From Desulfovibrio oxyclinae DSM 11498 (lineage in GTDB: Bacteria; Desulfobacterota; Desulfovibrionia; Desulfovibrionales; Desulfovibrionaceae): a DNA stretch of 64,000 bases. The stretch is taken from assembly GCF_000375485.1 (NCBI RefSeq), contig NZ_AQXE01000007.1, forward strand, positions 5,406 through 69,405, written 5' to 3'. A program made the translations under genes and the position numbers. This document shows, piece after piece, positions 57,445 through 64,000 of the stretch. Each line of letters begins with the position of its first letter. The first letter of the stretch is position 1. Below the pieces are notes generated by a model, which did not search any database, was not told where the DNA came from, and saw only the letters and a program-made list of their open reading frames with translations.

Positions 57445-57529
57445 TAAGAGTGCTCAGGCACATTCGCCTGACAACAACTTCCGTCCACAACCACAAACCG
57501 GACGGGACATCCTTTGGAGGGGAAATGTC

Positions 57530-58093
57530 ATGAGTGGTCATCTTGATTACGAAATCAACAAGGAACTGGGTGAGTGTTACCTGTTCATGGGTGAACTCGA
57601 AAAGGCCGAGGAATACTACCTCAAGGCCATCGGTTCCAACGGCATCCATTCCGATCCCTACATCGGTCTGGCTACCGTAGCCATCCAGCGCGGTGCACTT
57701 GAGGAAGCCCTTGAGATGTACGGCAAGGCCCACGCAATCGAGCCCACCGACAAGAGTTTTTCCGGCATCGGGCTCATCCGCATGGAACTCGGTGAACACG
57801 AAGCCGCCTTCGAACAGTTTGCCGACGCCCTGCGGAAGAACCCCGAAAACATGGTCGCCCTGTTCAGCCTCATTCGGCTGGGACATGAGCTCGACCGCCT
57901 GAAGGAGATCATGCCCTTCCTGGAGAGCCATCTGGAAGTGGCCCCCGACAACAAGGAAGTGCGCTACTCCCTGGCCGGCTGCCTCGTCTGCCTTGAGCGC
58001 AAGGACGAAGCCGTTGACCATCTGAACAGGATTCTGGAAGCCGACCCCGAGCACGAGGCGGCCACCGAACTCCTGAACCAGATTCAGGCGTAG
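57530..58093 (+). CDS. TPR-repeat protein under a sigma-54 promoter
   Basis: The product has 187 residues. About five tetratricopeptide repeats fill it (KAEEYYLKAI, EALEMYGKAHAIEPTDKSFSGIGLIRMELGEHEAAFEQFADALRKNPENMVALFSL, EVRYSLAGCLVCLERKDEAVDHLNRILEADP). It is soluble and has no signal peptide. The ATG at 57530 is chosen because GGAGGGG lies 7 nt upstream; the frame is open further upstream. It is transcribed from a sigma-54 promoter that faces away from the flagellar operon's own, so a link to motility is likely but not shown. A GC-rich hairpin follows. Confidence 0.8.
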   Translation: MSGHLDYEINKELGECYLFMGELEKAEEYYLKAIGSNGIHSDPYIGLATVAIQRGALEEALEMYGKAHAIEPTDKSFSGIGLIRMELGEHEAAFEQFADALRKNPENMVALFSLIRLGHELDRLKEIMPFLESHLEVAPDNKEVRYSLAGCLVCLERKDEAVDHLNRILEADPEHEAATELLNQIQA

Positions 58094-58118
58094 CCGACGG
58101 TATCTCCCCTCCCGTTGG

Positions 58119-58159
58119 TCCCCCGCGCCCGTCGCAAAGGGCGGCGCGAGCGCGGGGGA
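58119..58159 (+). other. GC-rich hairpin after the TPR gene
   Basis: A perfect 10-bp stem (TCCCCCGCGC with GCGCGGGGGA) with a structured 21-nt loop. No T-run follows, so it may act as a weak terminator or belong to the leader of purH, which starts 116 nt later. A smaller CCTC/GAGG hairpin lies just beyond it. Confidence 0.45.
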
Positions 58160-58275
58160 TCAGCCTCTCGCGAGGCCGGGAGCGTCGTGATCATATCAGC
58201 GGGGCAGTGCGCCCGCCGCTTGCCTTTGCGGTGCAAATCCGGCACAACCACCCAAAAACCATTAGGGGGTTGTGA

Positions 58276-58869
58276 ATGGACTTGTTGCCTGTCAAACGCG
58301 CCTTGCTGAGCGTCACCGATAAAAGCGGCCTTGTGGACTTCGCCCGGTTCCTCGTGGACAACGGCGTTGAGCTTGTTTCCACCGGCGGTACCAAGAAGAA
58401 GATTGCGGAAGCCGGACTTCCCGTCACTTCCGTGAGCGACGTCACCGAATTTCCCGAAATCCTCGGCGGAAGGGTCAAGACCCTGCACCCGCGGATCCAC
58501 GGCGGAATCCTTGCCGACAAGGATGACCCGTCCCACATGCAGACCCTTTCCGAACTGGACATCGCGCCGTTCGACCTCATCTGCGTCAATCTCTACGACT
58601 TCGCCAAGGCGGCCGAGCAGGAACTGCCGCTCAAGGACGCGGTGGAGCAGATCGACATCGGCGGTCCCTGCATGCTTCGCGCTTCCGCGAAAAACTACCA
58701 CAGCATCGCGGTGGTGCCCGGCCCCGAATACTATGAGCGCATCATGGAAGAGCTGAAGGGCAACGGTCTGACCCTTGGTTTCCGCAAGGAAATGGCCGCC
58801 CGTACGTTTGAGCTCACCAGTCGTTACGATGGCATGATTTCGCAGTATCTGGCCTCTCACGAGGAATAA
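58276..58869 (+). CDS. purH: IMP cyclohydrolase (stand-alone PurH N-terminal domain)
   Basis: The product has 197 residues. It is the MGS-like IMP cyclohydrolase half of PurH only: RALLSVTDKSGLVDFARFLVDNGVELVSTGGT, VTEFPEILGGRVKTLHPRIHGGIL, FDLICVNLYDF and EQIDIGGPCMLRASAKNY are the PurH N-terminal motifs. The C-terminal AICAR formyltransferase domain is absent, as in related sulfate reducers where another protein supplies it. It closes the last ring of IMP in purine synthesis. The ATG follows AGGGGG. It has its own strong terminator. Confidence 0.95.
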   Translation: MDLLPVKRALLSVTDKSGLVDFARFLVDNGVELVSTGGTKKKIAEAGLPVTSVSDVTEFPEILGGRVKTLHPRIHGGILADKDDPSHMQTLSELDIAPFDLICVNLYDFAKAAEQELPLKDAVEQIDIGGPCMLRASAKNYHSIAVVPGPEYYERIMEELKGNGLTLGFRKEMAARTFELTSRYDGMISQYLASHEE

Positions 58870-58879
58870 GACGGATTAT

Positions 58880-58910
58880 CGTCCTCCCCGACCACGGGGA
58901 GGACGTTTTT
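58880..58910 (+). terminator. Terminator of purH
   Basis: A perfect 10-bp stem (CGTCCTCCCC with GGGGAGGACG, loop GACCAC) followed by TTTTT, 10 nt after the stop codon. Confidence 0.95.
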
Positions 58911-58911
58911 C

Positions 58912-58941
58912 TTGAGCCCAAGGGGCGATCTCGGGTATTCT
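58912..58941 (+). promoter_or_regulatory. Candidate sigma-70 promoter of hflX
   Basis: TTGAGC (58912-58917), 18 nt, TATTCT (58936-58941). It lies right after the purH terminator and leaves a leader of about 90 nt before the hflX ribosome binding site. Confidence 0.5.
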
Positions 58942-59040
58942 GGTTCAAGAACATTTTTTCGTGCCGCCGCACCTTTTGCCCATCGGCAAAACCACCATGC
59001 GACGGCGACGCCACAGGCGTGAAACCAAAGGAGCACTCCC

Positions 59041-60663
59041 ATAGCACAGAAGGCGCGCGGCAATACGCAGGGATTAAAACCGAGTCAGCTCAAAAGACTA
59101 AACAGACTGTATTTTCGTTCCTATCCCGTTGATTCGGGATTCACCCCGGAGCAGGCCCGGGAGCTGGCCTCCATCAGTGAGGACATCGGCCGGCAGGTGG
59201 CGCTGCTCATCGACCGTGCGGGCAAGCCGTACATGGTGCTCGTGGGCGATACCGGCTCCATCTACATCCCTAAACTGCCCCGCGCCCGTTTGGGTTCCCG
59301 CCGTCTGCGCGGCCTGCGGCTGTTGCATACCCACATAAGTGGTGAAAAGCTGACACAGGAAGACCTCATGGACATGGTCTTTTTGCGGCTGGACAGCGTG
59401 TGTGCGCTCATGTGCGAGCAGGGACAGCCCGTTGCCGCACAGGTTGCCTATCTGTTGCCCACGGAGGTGGAGGGGCGCAGCTACGAAGTGCTGGACCCGG
59501 TGCGCTGGGACCAACTCGACGTAGACCTCGCCGCCACGGTGGAAGCGCTGGAGGACGAGCTGGCGCGCTCGGCCGGAACCGCCGAAGTCAGCGACGAAAA
59601 CCGTGCGCTGCTTGTCAGCGTGGACACCGCGCCGCGACACGTGCAGGAGCTTTCCCTCGAAGAGCTGGCCGATCTGGCGGAAACCGCCGGGCTCGACGCG
59701 GCGGGCACCATGATTCAGCGCGTGCGCAAGCTCAACCCCAAGTTCATCATGGGTAAGGGCAAGCTGGCCGAGCTGGAGGTCAAGGCGCTTCAGGCCGACG
59801 CCGGAGTCATCGTCTTTGATCAGGACCTTTCCCCGGCCCAGATCCGCAACCTCGCCGAGGTGACGGAACGCAAGATCATCGACCGCACACAGCTCATCCT
59901 GGATATTTTTGCCCAGCACGCCACCAGCCGCTCGGGCAAGCTGCAGGTGGAGATGGCCCAGCTCAAATATGCGCTTCCCCGGCTCGTGGGCAAGAACAGG
60001 GCCATGTCGCGGCTAGTTGGCGGCATCGGCGGACGCGGTCCCGGTGAAACCAAGCTTGAGATCGACCGTCGCCGCGCAAGGGACCGTCTGACCCGGCTCA
60101 AAAAGGAGCTGGATCAGGTCCGCAAACGGCGCGGGCAGACCCGTGAACGCCGTGCCAAGGCCGGACTGCCCATCGTCTCCCTTGTGGGGTACACCAACGC
60201 GGGCAAGTCAACGCTGCTCAACACCCTTACCGGCTCGGAAGTACTGGCGGAAAACAAGCTCTTCGCGACGCTGGACCCCACCAGCCGCCGCATCCGCTTC
60301 CCGCGTGAGCGCGAAGTGGTGCTGACCGATACGGTCGGGTTCATCCGGCGGCTTCCGCCGGACCTTCAGGAAGCCTTTCGGGCGACGCTGGAGGAACTCG
60401 ATTCCGCGGATGTCATGGTGCTGGTGGCGGATGCCTCGCATCCCGAAGTGGAGGAGCAGGTGGCGGCGGTGCGCAGCATCATCAATGAGATGGATCTTGA
60501 TGACACCCCGACCATTCTCGCGCTGAACAAGTGGGATCGGCTGGGCGAAGATGAGCGGGTGACCATGGGCAACGTGTTCCCGGACGCCCTGCCCGTCTCC
60601 GCGCTGGATAGACCTTCGCTTGAGCCGCTGGTGGAAGAGATTCTCGACAACCTTCCGAATTAG
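59041..60663 (+). CDS. hflX: GTPase HflX, apparently initiated at ATA
   Basis: The product is about 540 residues. It is a ribosome-associated GTPase with G1 GYTNAGKSTLLN (about residue 383), G3 DTVGFIRRLPPDL (about 430) and G4 ALNKWDRLG (about 495). The N-terminal HflX domain has MGKGKLAELEVKALQADAG and SRSGKLQVEMAQLKYALPRL. The coding frame runs upstream of the first ATG/GTG/TTG (GTG 59197) for 52 codons of conserved-looking sequence (KPSQLKRLNRLYFRSYPVDSG) back to ATA at 59041. A perfect AAGGAG (59028-59033) sits 7 nt before that ATA, and an in-frame TGA closes the frame at 59020. No usual start exists in range, so ATA is the probable start. Confidence 0.9.
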   Translation: MAQKARGNTQGLKPSQLKRLNRLYFRSYPVDSGFTPEQARELASISEDIGRQVALLIDRAGKPYMVLVGDTGSIYIPKLPRARLGSRRLRGLRLLHTHISGEKLTQEDLMDMVFLRLDSVCALMCEQGQPVAAQVAYLLPTEVEGRSYEVLDPVRWDQLDVDLAATVEALEDELARSAGTAEVSDENRALLVSVDTAPRHVQELSLEELADLAETAGLDAAGTMIQRVRKLNPKFIMGKGKLAELEVKALQADAGVIVFDQDLSPAQIRNLAEVTERKIIDRTQLILDIFAQHATSRSGKLQVEMAQLKYALPRLVGKNRAMSRLVGGIGGRGPGETKLEIDRRRARDRLTRLKKELDQVRKRRGQTRERRAKAGLPIVSLVGYTNAGKSTLLNTLTGSEVLAENKLFATLDPTSRRIRFPREREVVLTDTVGFIRRLPPDLQEAFRATLEELDSADVMVLVADASHPEVEEQVAAVRSIINEMDLDDTPTILALNKWDRLGEDERVTMGNVFPDALPVSALDRPSLEPLVEEILDNLPN

Positions 60664-60668
60664 GAAGG

Positions 60669-61640
60669 CTATTCCAGGACAGGTCCCTCGGACCCGCCGG
60701 AAAGCACATGCTGGCAGGCGCCGCCGGTCTCCTTCCCGTCGAACGAGGCTCGGTCTTCGAGCGGTTCCACGTGGATGGTGATCTGCGCGCTGTCGAGCTT
60801 ATGCTTGATGTCGTCCTCGATGTCGCAGCACAGATCGTGCGATTCCTTGACGCTCATGGCTCCGGGCAGGAGCAGGTGGAAATCAATAAAGCGCAGGGCT
60901 CCGGCCTTGCGAGTCCTGAGTCCGTGAAACACCGCATCGACTCCCGCGCGGCCCCGGATGGCCTCGGCAATGATTTCGAGTTCCTCTTCTGGCAGGGCGT
61001 CATCCATGAGGCCTTTGATGGCGCGCTGAACCAGTTGTACGCCGGTCCAGACGATGTTGGCTGCCATGAGTACGGCGATGATCGGGTCGAGGACGGTGTA
61101 TTCCGGAAACAGAATGAGCACCGAGAGTCCGGCCACGAGACCGAGCGAGGTCCAGACGTCCGTGAGCAGGTGTTTCGCGTCCGCTTCGAGGGTGATGGAA
61201 TCGAATCGGTTTGCCGCACGCATCATGATCTTGGCGGTGACGAAGTTCACCACCGAGGATACCGCTGCGAGAATCAGACCGGGGCCGAGGCTTGTCAGCG
61301 GTCTCGGGTGCAGGAAACGGTCGAAGGATGCCCACGCGATGCCGACAGCCGCGATGATGATCAGCACGCCTTCCACGCCGCTGGAAAAATATTCGACCTT
61401 GCCGTGCCCGTACGCATGGCTTTCGTCTGCCGGGCGCATGGCGATGGTGATGGCGGTAAGCGCCATGAGTCCCGCGGCGAGGTTGATGAAAGACTCTGCG
61501 GCGTCGGAGAGCAGCCCCACGGAGTCGGTCATGGCCCATGCACCGAACTTCATTCCAAGCGTGAGCAGCGAGGCGGCAACGGAGTACCAGGCGTAGCGCA
61601 CCGGTGTGTCGGTGTCGGTCAGGTCGGCTTGCATGTGCAT
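60669..61640 (-). CDS. Cation diffusion facilitator (CDF) family transporter
   Basis: The product has 323 residues. It is a proton-driven efflux pump for divalent metals (zinc, iron, manganese or others) with six membrane helices. The first metal helix reads VGLLSDAAESFINLAAGL, with Glu and Asn where FieF has two Asp, and the second reads TLEADAKHLLTDVWTSLGLV with the expected His and Asp. The C-terminal cytoplasmic domain has HGLRTRKAGALRFIDFHLLLPG. The substrate cannot be read from this. It converges with hflX, with 5 nt between them, and lies on the same strand as plsY but behind that gene's terminator. Confidence 0.9.
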   Translation of the reverse strand: MHMQADLTDTDTPVRYAWYSVAASLLTLGMKFGAWAMTDSVGLLSDAAESFINLAAGLMALTAITIAMRPADESHAYGHGKVEYFSSGVEGVLIIIAAVGIAWASFDRFLHPRPLTSLGPGLILAAVSSVVNFVTAKIMMRAANRFDSITLEADAKHLLTDVWTSLGLVAGLSVLILFPEYTVLDPIIAVLMAANIVWTGVQLVQRAIKGLMDDALPEEELEIIAEAIRGRAGVDAVFHGLRTRKAGALRFIDFHLLLPGAMSVKESHDLCCDIEDDIKHKLDSAQITIHVEPLEDRASFDGKETGGACQHVLSGGSEGPVLE

Positions 61641-61681
61641 GATGAGTGGTCCCCGGCGTTCGTCCGTGTTGGTCGAAGCGG

Positions 61682-61706
61682 AAAAAGGCCCGCCGGAGCG
61701 GGCCTT
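61682..61706 (-). terminator. Terminator of plsY
   Basis: On the minus strand a 9-bp stem (AAGGCCCGC with GCGGGCCTT, 4-nt loop) is followed by TTTTTC. Confidence 0.88.
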
Positions 61707-61710
61707 GGGA

Positions 61711-62349
61711 TTACTTGTCTTCGTCGGACGTGTCGAACGTCCGCCAGGCCTTTTCCTCGCCTTCAGTGTACTTGGAACGACGCCACGGCTTTTCCTGACC
61801 GCTCGACAGCCGCTGGATGTTCTCCTTGTGCTTCCAGAAGATCAGCAACATGATGATGAGCGAGACGGGCAGGAGCTCGATGCAGCCGGAGAGCAGGGAA
61901 AGCACCGGCAGCATGACGGCGAACGTCAGCGAACCCATGCTCACGTAGCCGGAAAGCAGCACCGCGCCGATGCAGGCGGCGGAGGCGATCAGGCCGATCC
62001 AGAAGGATGCACCGAGAAAGACGCCCACCGAGGTGGCCACGGCCTTGCCGCCTTTCCAGCCGAGGAAGGGAGAATAGGCATGTCCGAAAACGGCGGCGAC
62101 CATCACGAGGCTGGTGAAGAACCATCCGCCGTGCTGGGTGGCCATGACGACCGGCAGAAATCCCTTGAGCAGGTCTAAGGCCAGCACTGCTATGCCGTAC
62201 TTGGTTCCGCAAAGGCGCGCCACGTTGGTGGCGCCGGTGTTGCGGCTTCCCCCCTCACGCGGGTCGATGCCCTTGAACGTGCGGGCTACGTAAAGCCCGA
62301 AGGGCAGGGAGCCGAGGAAAAAGGCGAAAAGTATCAGTATAAGTTTCAT
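61711..62349 (-). CDS. plsY: Glycerol-3-phosphate acyltransferase PlsY
   Basis: The product has 212 residues with five or more membrane helices. It is the acyl-phosphate-dependent first enzyme of phospholipid synthesis. The three PlsY motifs are visible: SLPFGLYVARTFKGIDPREGGSRNTGATNVAR, GHAYSPFLGWKGGKAVATSVGVFLG, and the late SLIIMLLIFWKHKENIQRL. The C-terminal tail (about 25 residues) is hydrophilic and longer than in E. coli. It lies in the same strand run as the FeS and FAD genes, with a 70-nt gap, and has its own terminator. Confidence 0.95.
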   Translation of the reverse strand: MKLILILFAFFLGSLPFGLYVARTFKGIDPREGGSRNTGATNVARLCGTKYGIAVLALDLLKGFLPVVMATQHGGWFFTSLVMVAAVFGHAYSPFLGWKGGKAVATSVGVFLGASFWIGLIASAACIGAVLLSGYVSMGSLTFAVMLPVLSLLSGCIELLPVSLIIMLLIFWKHKENIQRLSSGQEKPWRRSKYTEGEEKAWRTFDTSDEDK

Positions 62350-62419
62350 GCGGGTCTCCTTGTGAATTGCAACAGGCCGGATTGTAGCCGTTTTACGAGA
62401 TTTTGAAAAGTCCCGTCGG

Positions 62420-62923
62420 TCACTTGGGTCGCTTCACAGCCGGGCGAATGTGCGCGATGACCCGTTTCAGGGCCTCTTCGGACTCCTGCGTGCACAGTTC
62501 GGGAACGGTGTCGCGCTCCACGTGCATGACCGCGCCGCAGGGGCACATCTCCACGCAGGCGGGGCCAAGGCCGATGTCGCGGCGTGAGGCGCACAGGTCG
62601 CATTTGCGCACCGCAACTCCCGTCGAGGTAAGGAATATTGCCCCGAACGGGCAGGCCAGCAGACACTGGCGCGTTTCGCAGCCGCGGCAGAGCATGGGCT
62701 GCAGCACAAGGGCGCCGTCGCGGTCGCGAACCAGTGCCCCTTTTTTGCACGCCCTGGCACAGGGCGCGTCCTCGCAGTGCCGACAGTAGAGCGGTACCAT
62801 CAGGCCGTCGCGCGTGCGGGTCATGTGGATGCGCGGCGTGTCGTGGATGAATCCGCAGACCGCCTCGCAGGTCTCGCAGCCGATGCATTTGGAATAATCT
62901 ATGTAAAGTGTCTTGCCTTCCAT
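62420..62923 (-). CDS. Four-cluster 4Fe-4S ferredoxin-like protein
   Basis: The product has 167 residues with 16 Cys in four sets: CIGCETCEAVC, CRHCEDAPCARAC, CRGCETRQCLLACP and CDLCASRRDIGLGPACVEMCP. This is the HycB/DmsB-like four-cluster arrangement, which passes electrons between partner subunits. It has no signal peptide, so it is cytoplasmic. The stop of the FAD gene is 2 nt upstream, so the two are coupled. Size and cluster number are like the small FeS subunit of tungsten aldehyde oxidoreductases, but other oxidoreductases use the same module, and the catalytic subunit is not in the window. Confidence 0.85.
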   Translation of the reverse strand: MEGKTLYIDYSKCIGCETCEAVCGFIHDTPRIHMTRTRDGLMVPLYCRHCEDAPCARACKKGALVRDRDGALVLQPMLCRGCETRQCLLACPFGAIFLTSTGVAVRKCDLCASRRDIGLGPACVEMCPCGAVMHVERDTVPELCTQESEEALKRVIAHIRPAVKRPK

Positions 62924-62925
62924 GC

Positions 62926-63975
62926 TTACCTCCGCCCGCTTTCGTCGTCTTCGGACGATGCTTCGAGGCTCTCGCCGCGAAGGTCCAGCCAGTTGCCGAG
63001 CGAGCGGGCCGCCTTGAGTCCCGATTCCACGGCCTTGCCGATTTTGCTCGGTCCGGTGAGCACGTCGCCGGCCACGAAGACGTTGTCGATGCTGGTCATG
63101 TTCAGCCAGCGCACATCGCCCTTGCGGATGTTCTCCAGTCCGAGCTTGCCCGCGAACGGCGGGGTCGGGATTTCGCCAATGGCGATGATGACCATATCGA
63201 CCGGCACTTCCGTTTCGGTTCCGTCAGCGCACGACAGTTTGACGCCTCGCACCCTGTCTTCGCCGGTCAGCTCCAGCGGGGTGACCTTTTCCATCCACTC
63301 GATGCCCAGCTCCTCAAGACGATCGATCTCGAAGGTACCGCATGGCGCGTCGCGCTTGGTGCGTCGGTACAGCACCGAGACCTTTTCCGCGCCGAGGTGG
63401 TTGGCGCTATGCGCCGCGTCCATGGCGGAGTGGCCCGCGCCAATGACGGCCACGCGCTTTCCGGCCACGTCGGGAACGGAAACGTCGGGCCGCGCGTACC
63501 GGGCAGCGCGGATGGGGAAGAGAAATTCAAGTCCGGAATAAGCGCCGGGCAGGTCTTCGCCGGGAATGCCAAGCCTGCGGGATTTCCATGCTCCGGTGCA
63601 GATGAGGACCGCGTCGTGTTCTTCCACCATTTCACCGAGACCGATCATGTCGGCCGAAAAATGGTCGCCCTCTTCTTCGTGTAGCGGCGCGGAGCAGCAG
63701 ACCTTGGTGGAGCAGTGGAAGTTGACGCCGAGTTTGCGTTCGAGCAGGCGCACCCCGTCCTCGATGCGGTCCGTGGGGATGCGGTGCGAGGGGATGCCGA
63801 AGGTCATGAGGCCGCCGGGCGAGGGCAGCTTGTCGTAGACCTCCACCTGATAGCCCAGCCCGCCGAGGTATCCGGCGGCGGCGAGTCCGGAGGGGCCTGC
63901 GCCCACCACCGCGACGCGGCGGCCGTTGCAGGGCAGGGGCTCGCTTCTGAGAAAGTTGAAGTTCATGGCGTTCAT
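62926..63975 (-). CDS. FAD-dependent pyridine nucleotide oxidoreductase (GltD-like)
   Basis: The product has 349 residues. The FAD-binding GAGPSGLAAAGYLGGLGY at the start, PGGLMTFGIPSHRIP, then GAWKSRRLGIPGEDL, and the NAD(P) Rossmann GAGHSAMDAAHSANHLG are like the small subunit of glutamate synthase and related electron-transfer flavoproteins. FVAGDVLTGPSKIGKAVESGLKAA is the late FAD contact. It lacks the N-terminal FeS module of GltD, and that role may be filled by the adjacent four-cluster protein. The ATG at 63975 is preferred (GGAG 6 nt upstream) over ATG 63966. It probably shuttles electrons between NAD(P)H and the FeS protein. The upstream gene is beyond the right edge. Confidence 0.85.
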   Translation of the reverse strand: MNAMNFNFLRSEPLPCNGRRVAVVGAGPSGLAAAGYLGGLGYQVEVYDKLPSPGGLMTFGIPSHRIPTDRIEDGVRLLERKLGVNFHCSTKVCCSAPLHEEEGDHFSADMIGLGEMVEEHDAVLICTGAWKSRRLGIPGEDLPGAYSGLEFLFPIRAARYARPDVSVPDVAGKRVAVIGAGHSAMDAAHSANHLGAEKVSVLYRRTKRDAPCGTFEIDRLEELGIEWMEKVTPLELTGEDRVRGVKLSCADGTETEVPVDMVIIAIGEIPTPPFAGKLGLENIRKGDVRWLNMTSIDNVFVAGDVLTGPSKIGKAVESGLKAARSLGNWLDLRGESLEASSEDDESGRR

Positions 63976-64000
63976 GCGTTTCTCCGATGCGGTGGGCCGA

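Overview
The window (about 60% GC, dense, almost every base in a gene) looks like a chromosomal segment of a Desulfovibrionales sulfate reducer. Clues are the fused uroporphyrinogen methyltransferase/synthase (CobA-HemD), the DUF116-RsmB pair, a stand-alone IMP cyclohydrolase, a second EF-G paralogue, a complete tungstate importer next to cofactor genes, and a four-cluster ferredoxin with a GltD-like flavoprotein. The genus is an inference; no rRNA or tRNA gene was found to anchor it.

Layout. 1-3 kb: a FapA/DUF342 protein (cut by the left edge) and a BPL_N-type protein, both on the minus strand. 3-11 kb: valS, then three tandem copies of a 296-bp palindrome-rich intergenic repeat, cobA-hemD, DUF116 and rsmB. 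11-15 kb: a minus-strand four-gene cassette (periplasmic retropepsin-like protein, inactive transglutaminase with 7TM, ATP-grasp alpha-L-glutamate-ligase-like protein, lipoprotein). 15-19.7 kb: small metabolic and stress genes, including a DMSP-lyase-type cupin, YjbQ, an HxlR regulator divergent from a nitroreductase, and an ABM monooxygenase interrupted by an in-frame TAG. 19.7-26.6 kb: livFGMHK branched-chain amino acid importer and a fatty acyl-CoA ligase. 27-36 kb: an orphan NeuB with its regulator, CheV, DUF2325 with a Fur-like operator, a glycosyltransferase-like gene, a zinc-ribbon/SulP/STAS/cNMP fusion, and rfbD-rfbB.

36-41 kb: a same-strand run moaD, E1-like thiF, ModE-like regulator, tupA, tupB, tupC, mobB, trmL that joins tungstate uptake to Mo/W-pterin cofactor assembly. 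41-42.3 kb: a 108-aa minimal flagellar rod-type protein and a second cluster of the palindromic repeats. 42.3-51 kb: rnj-plsC, fusA2, a MerR regulator, an AsmA protein and a thioredoxin-type arsenate reductase. 51-57 kb: flgB-flgC-fliE-fliF-fliG-fliH-fliI, preceded by a sigma-54 promoter; a second sigma-54 promoter faces the other way before a TPR gene. 58-64 kb: purH (IMP cyclohydrolase only), hflX (apparently starting at ATA), a CDF metal transporter, plsY, and an FeS/FAD pair that may serve an enzyme beyond the right edge, perhaps a tungsten aldehyde oxidoreductase.

The strongest items for a second look are the ATA start of hflX, the amber codon in the ABM gene, the paired sigma-54 promoters, the repeat family, the retropepsin/transglutaminase/ATP-grasp cassette with its extra lipoprotein, and the tungsten uptake-cofactor run.
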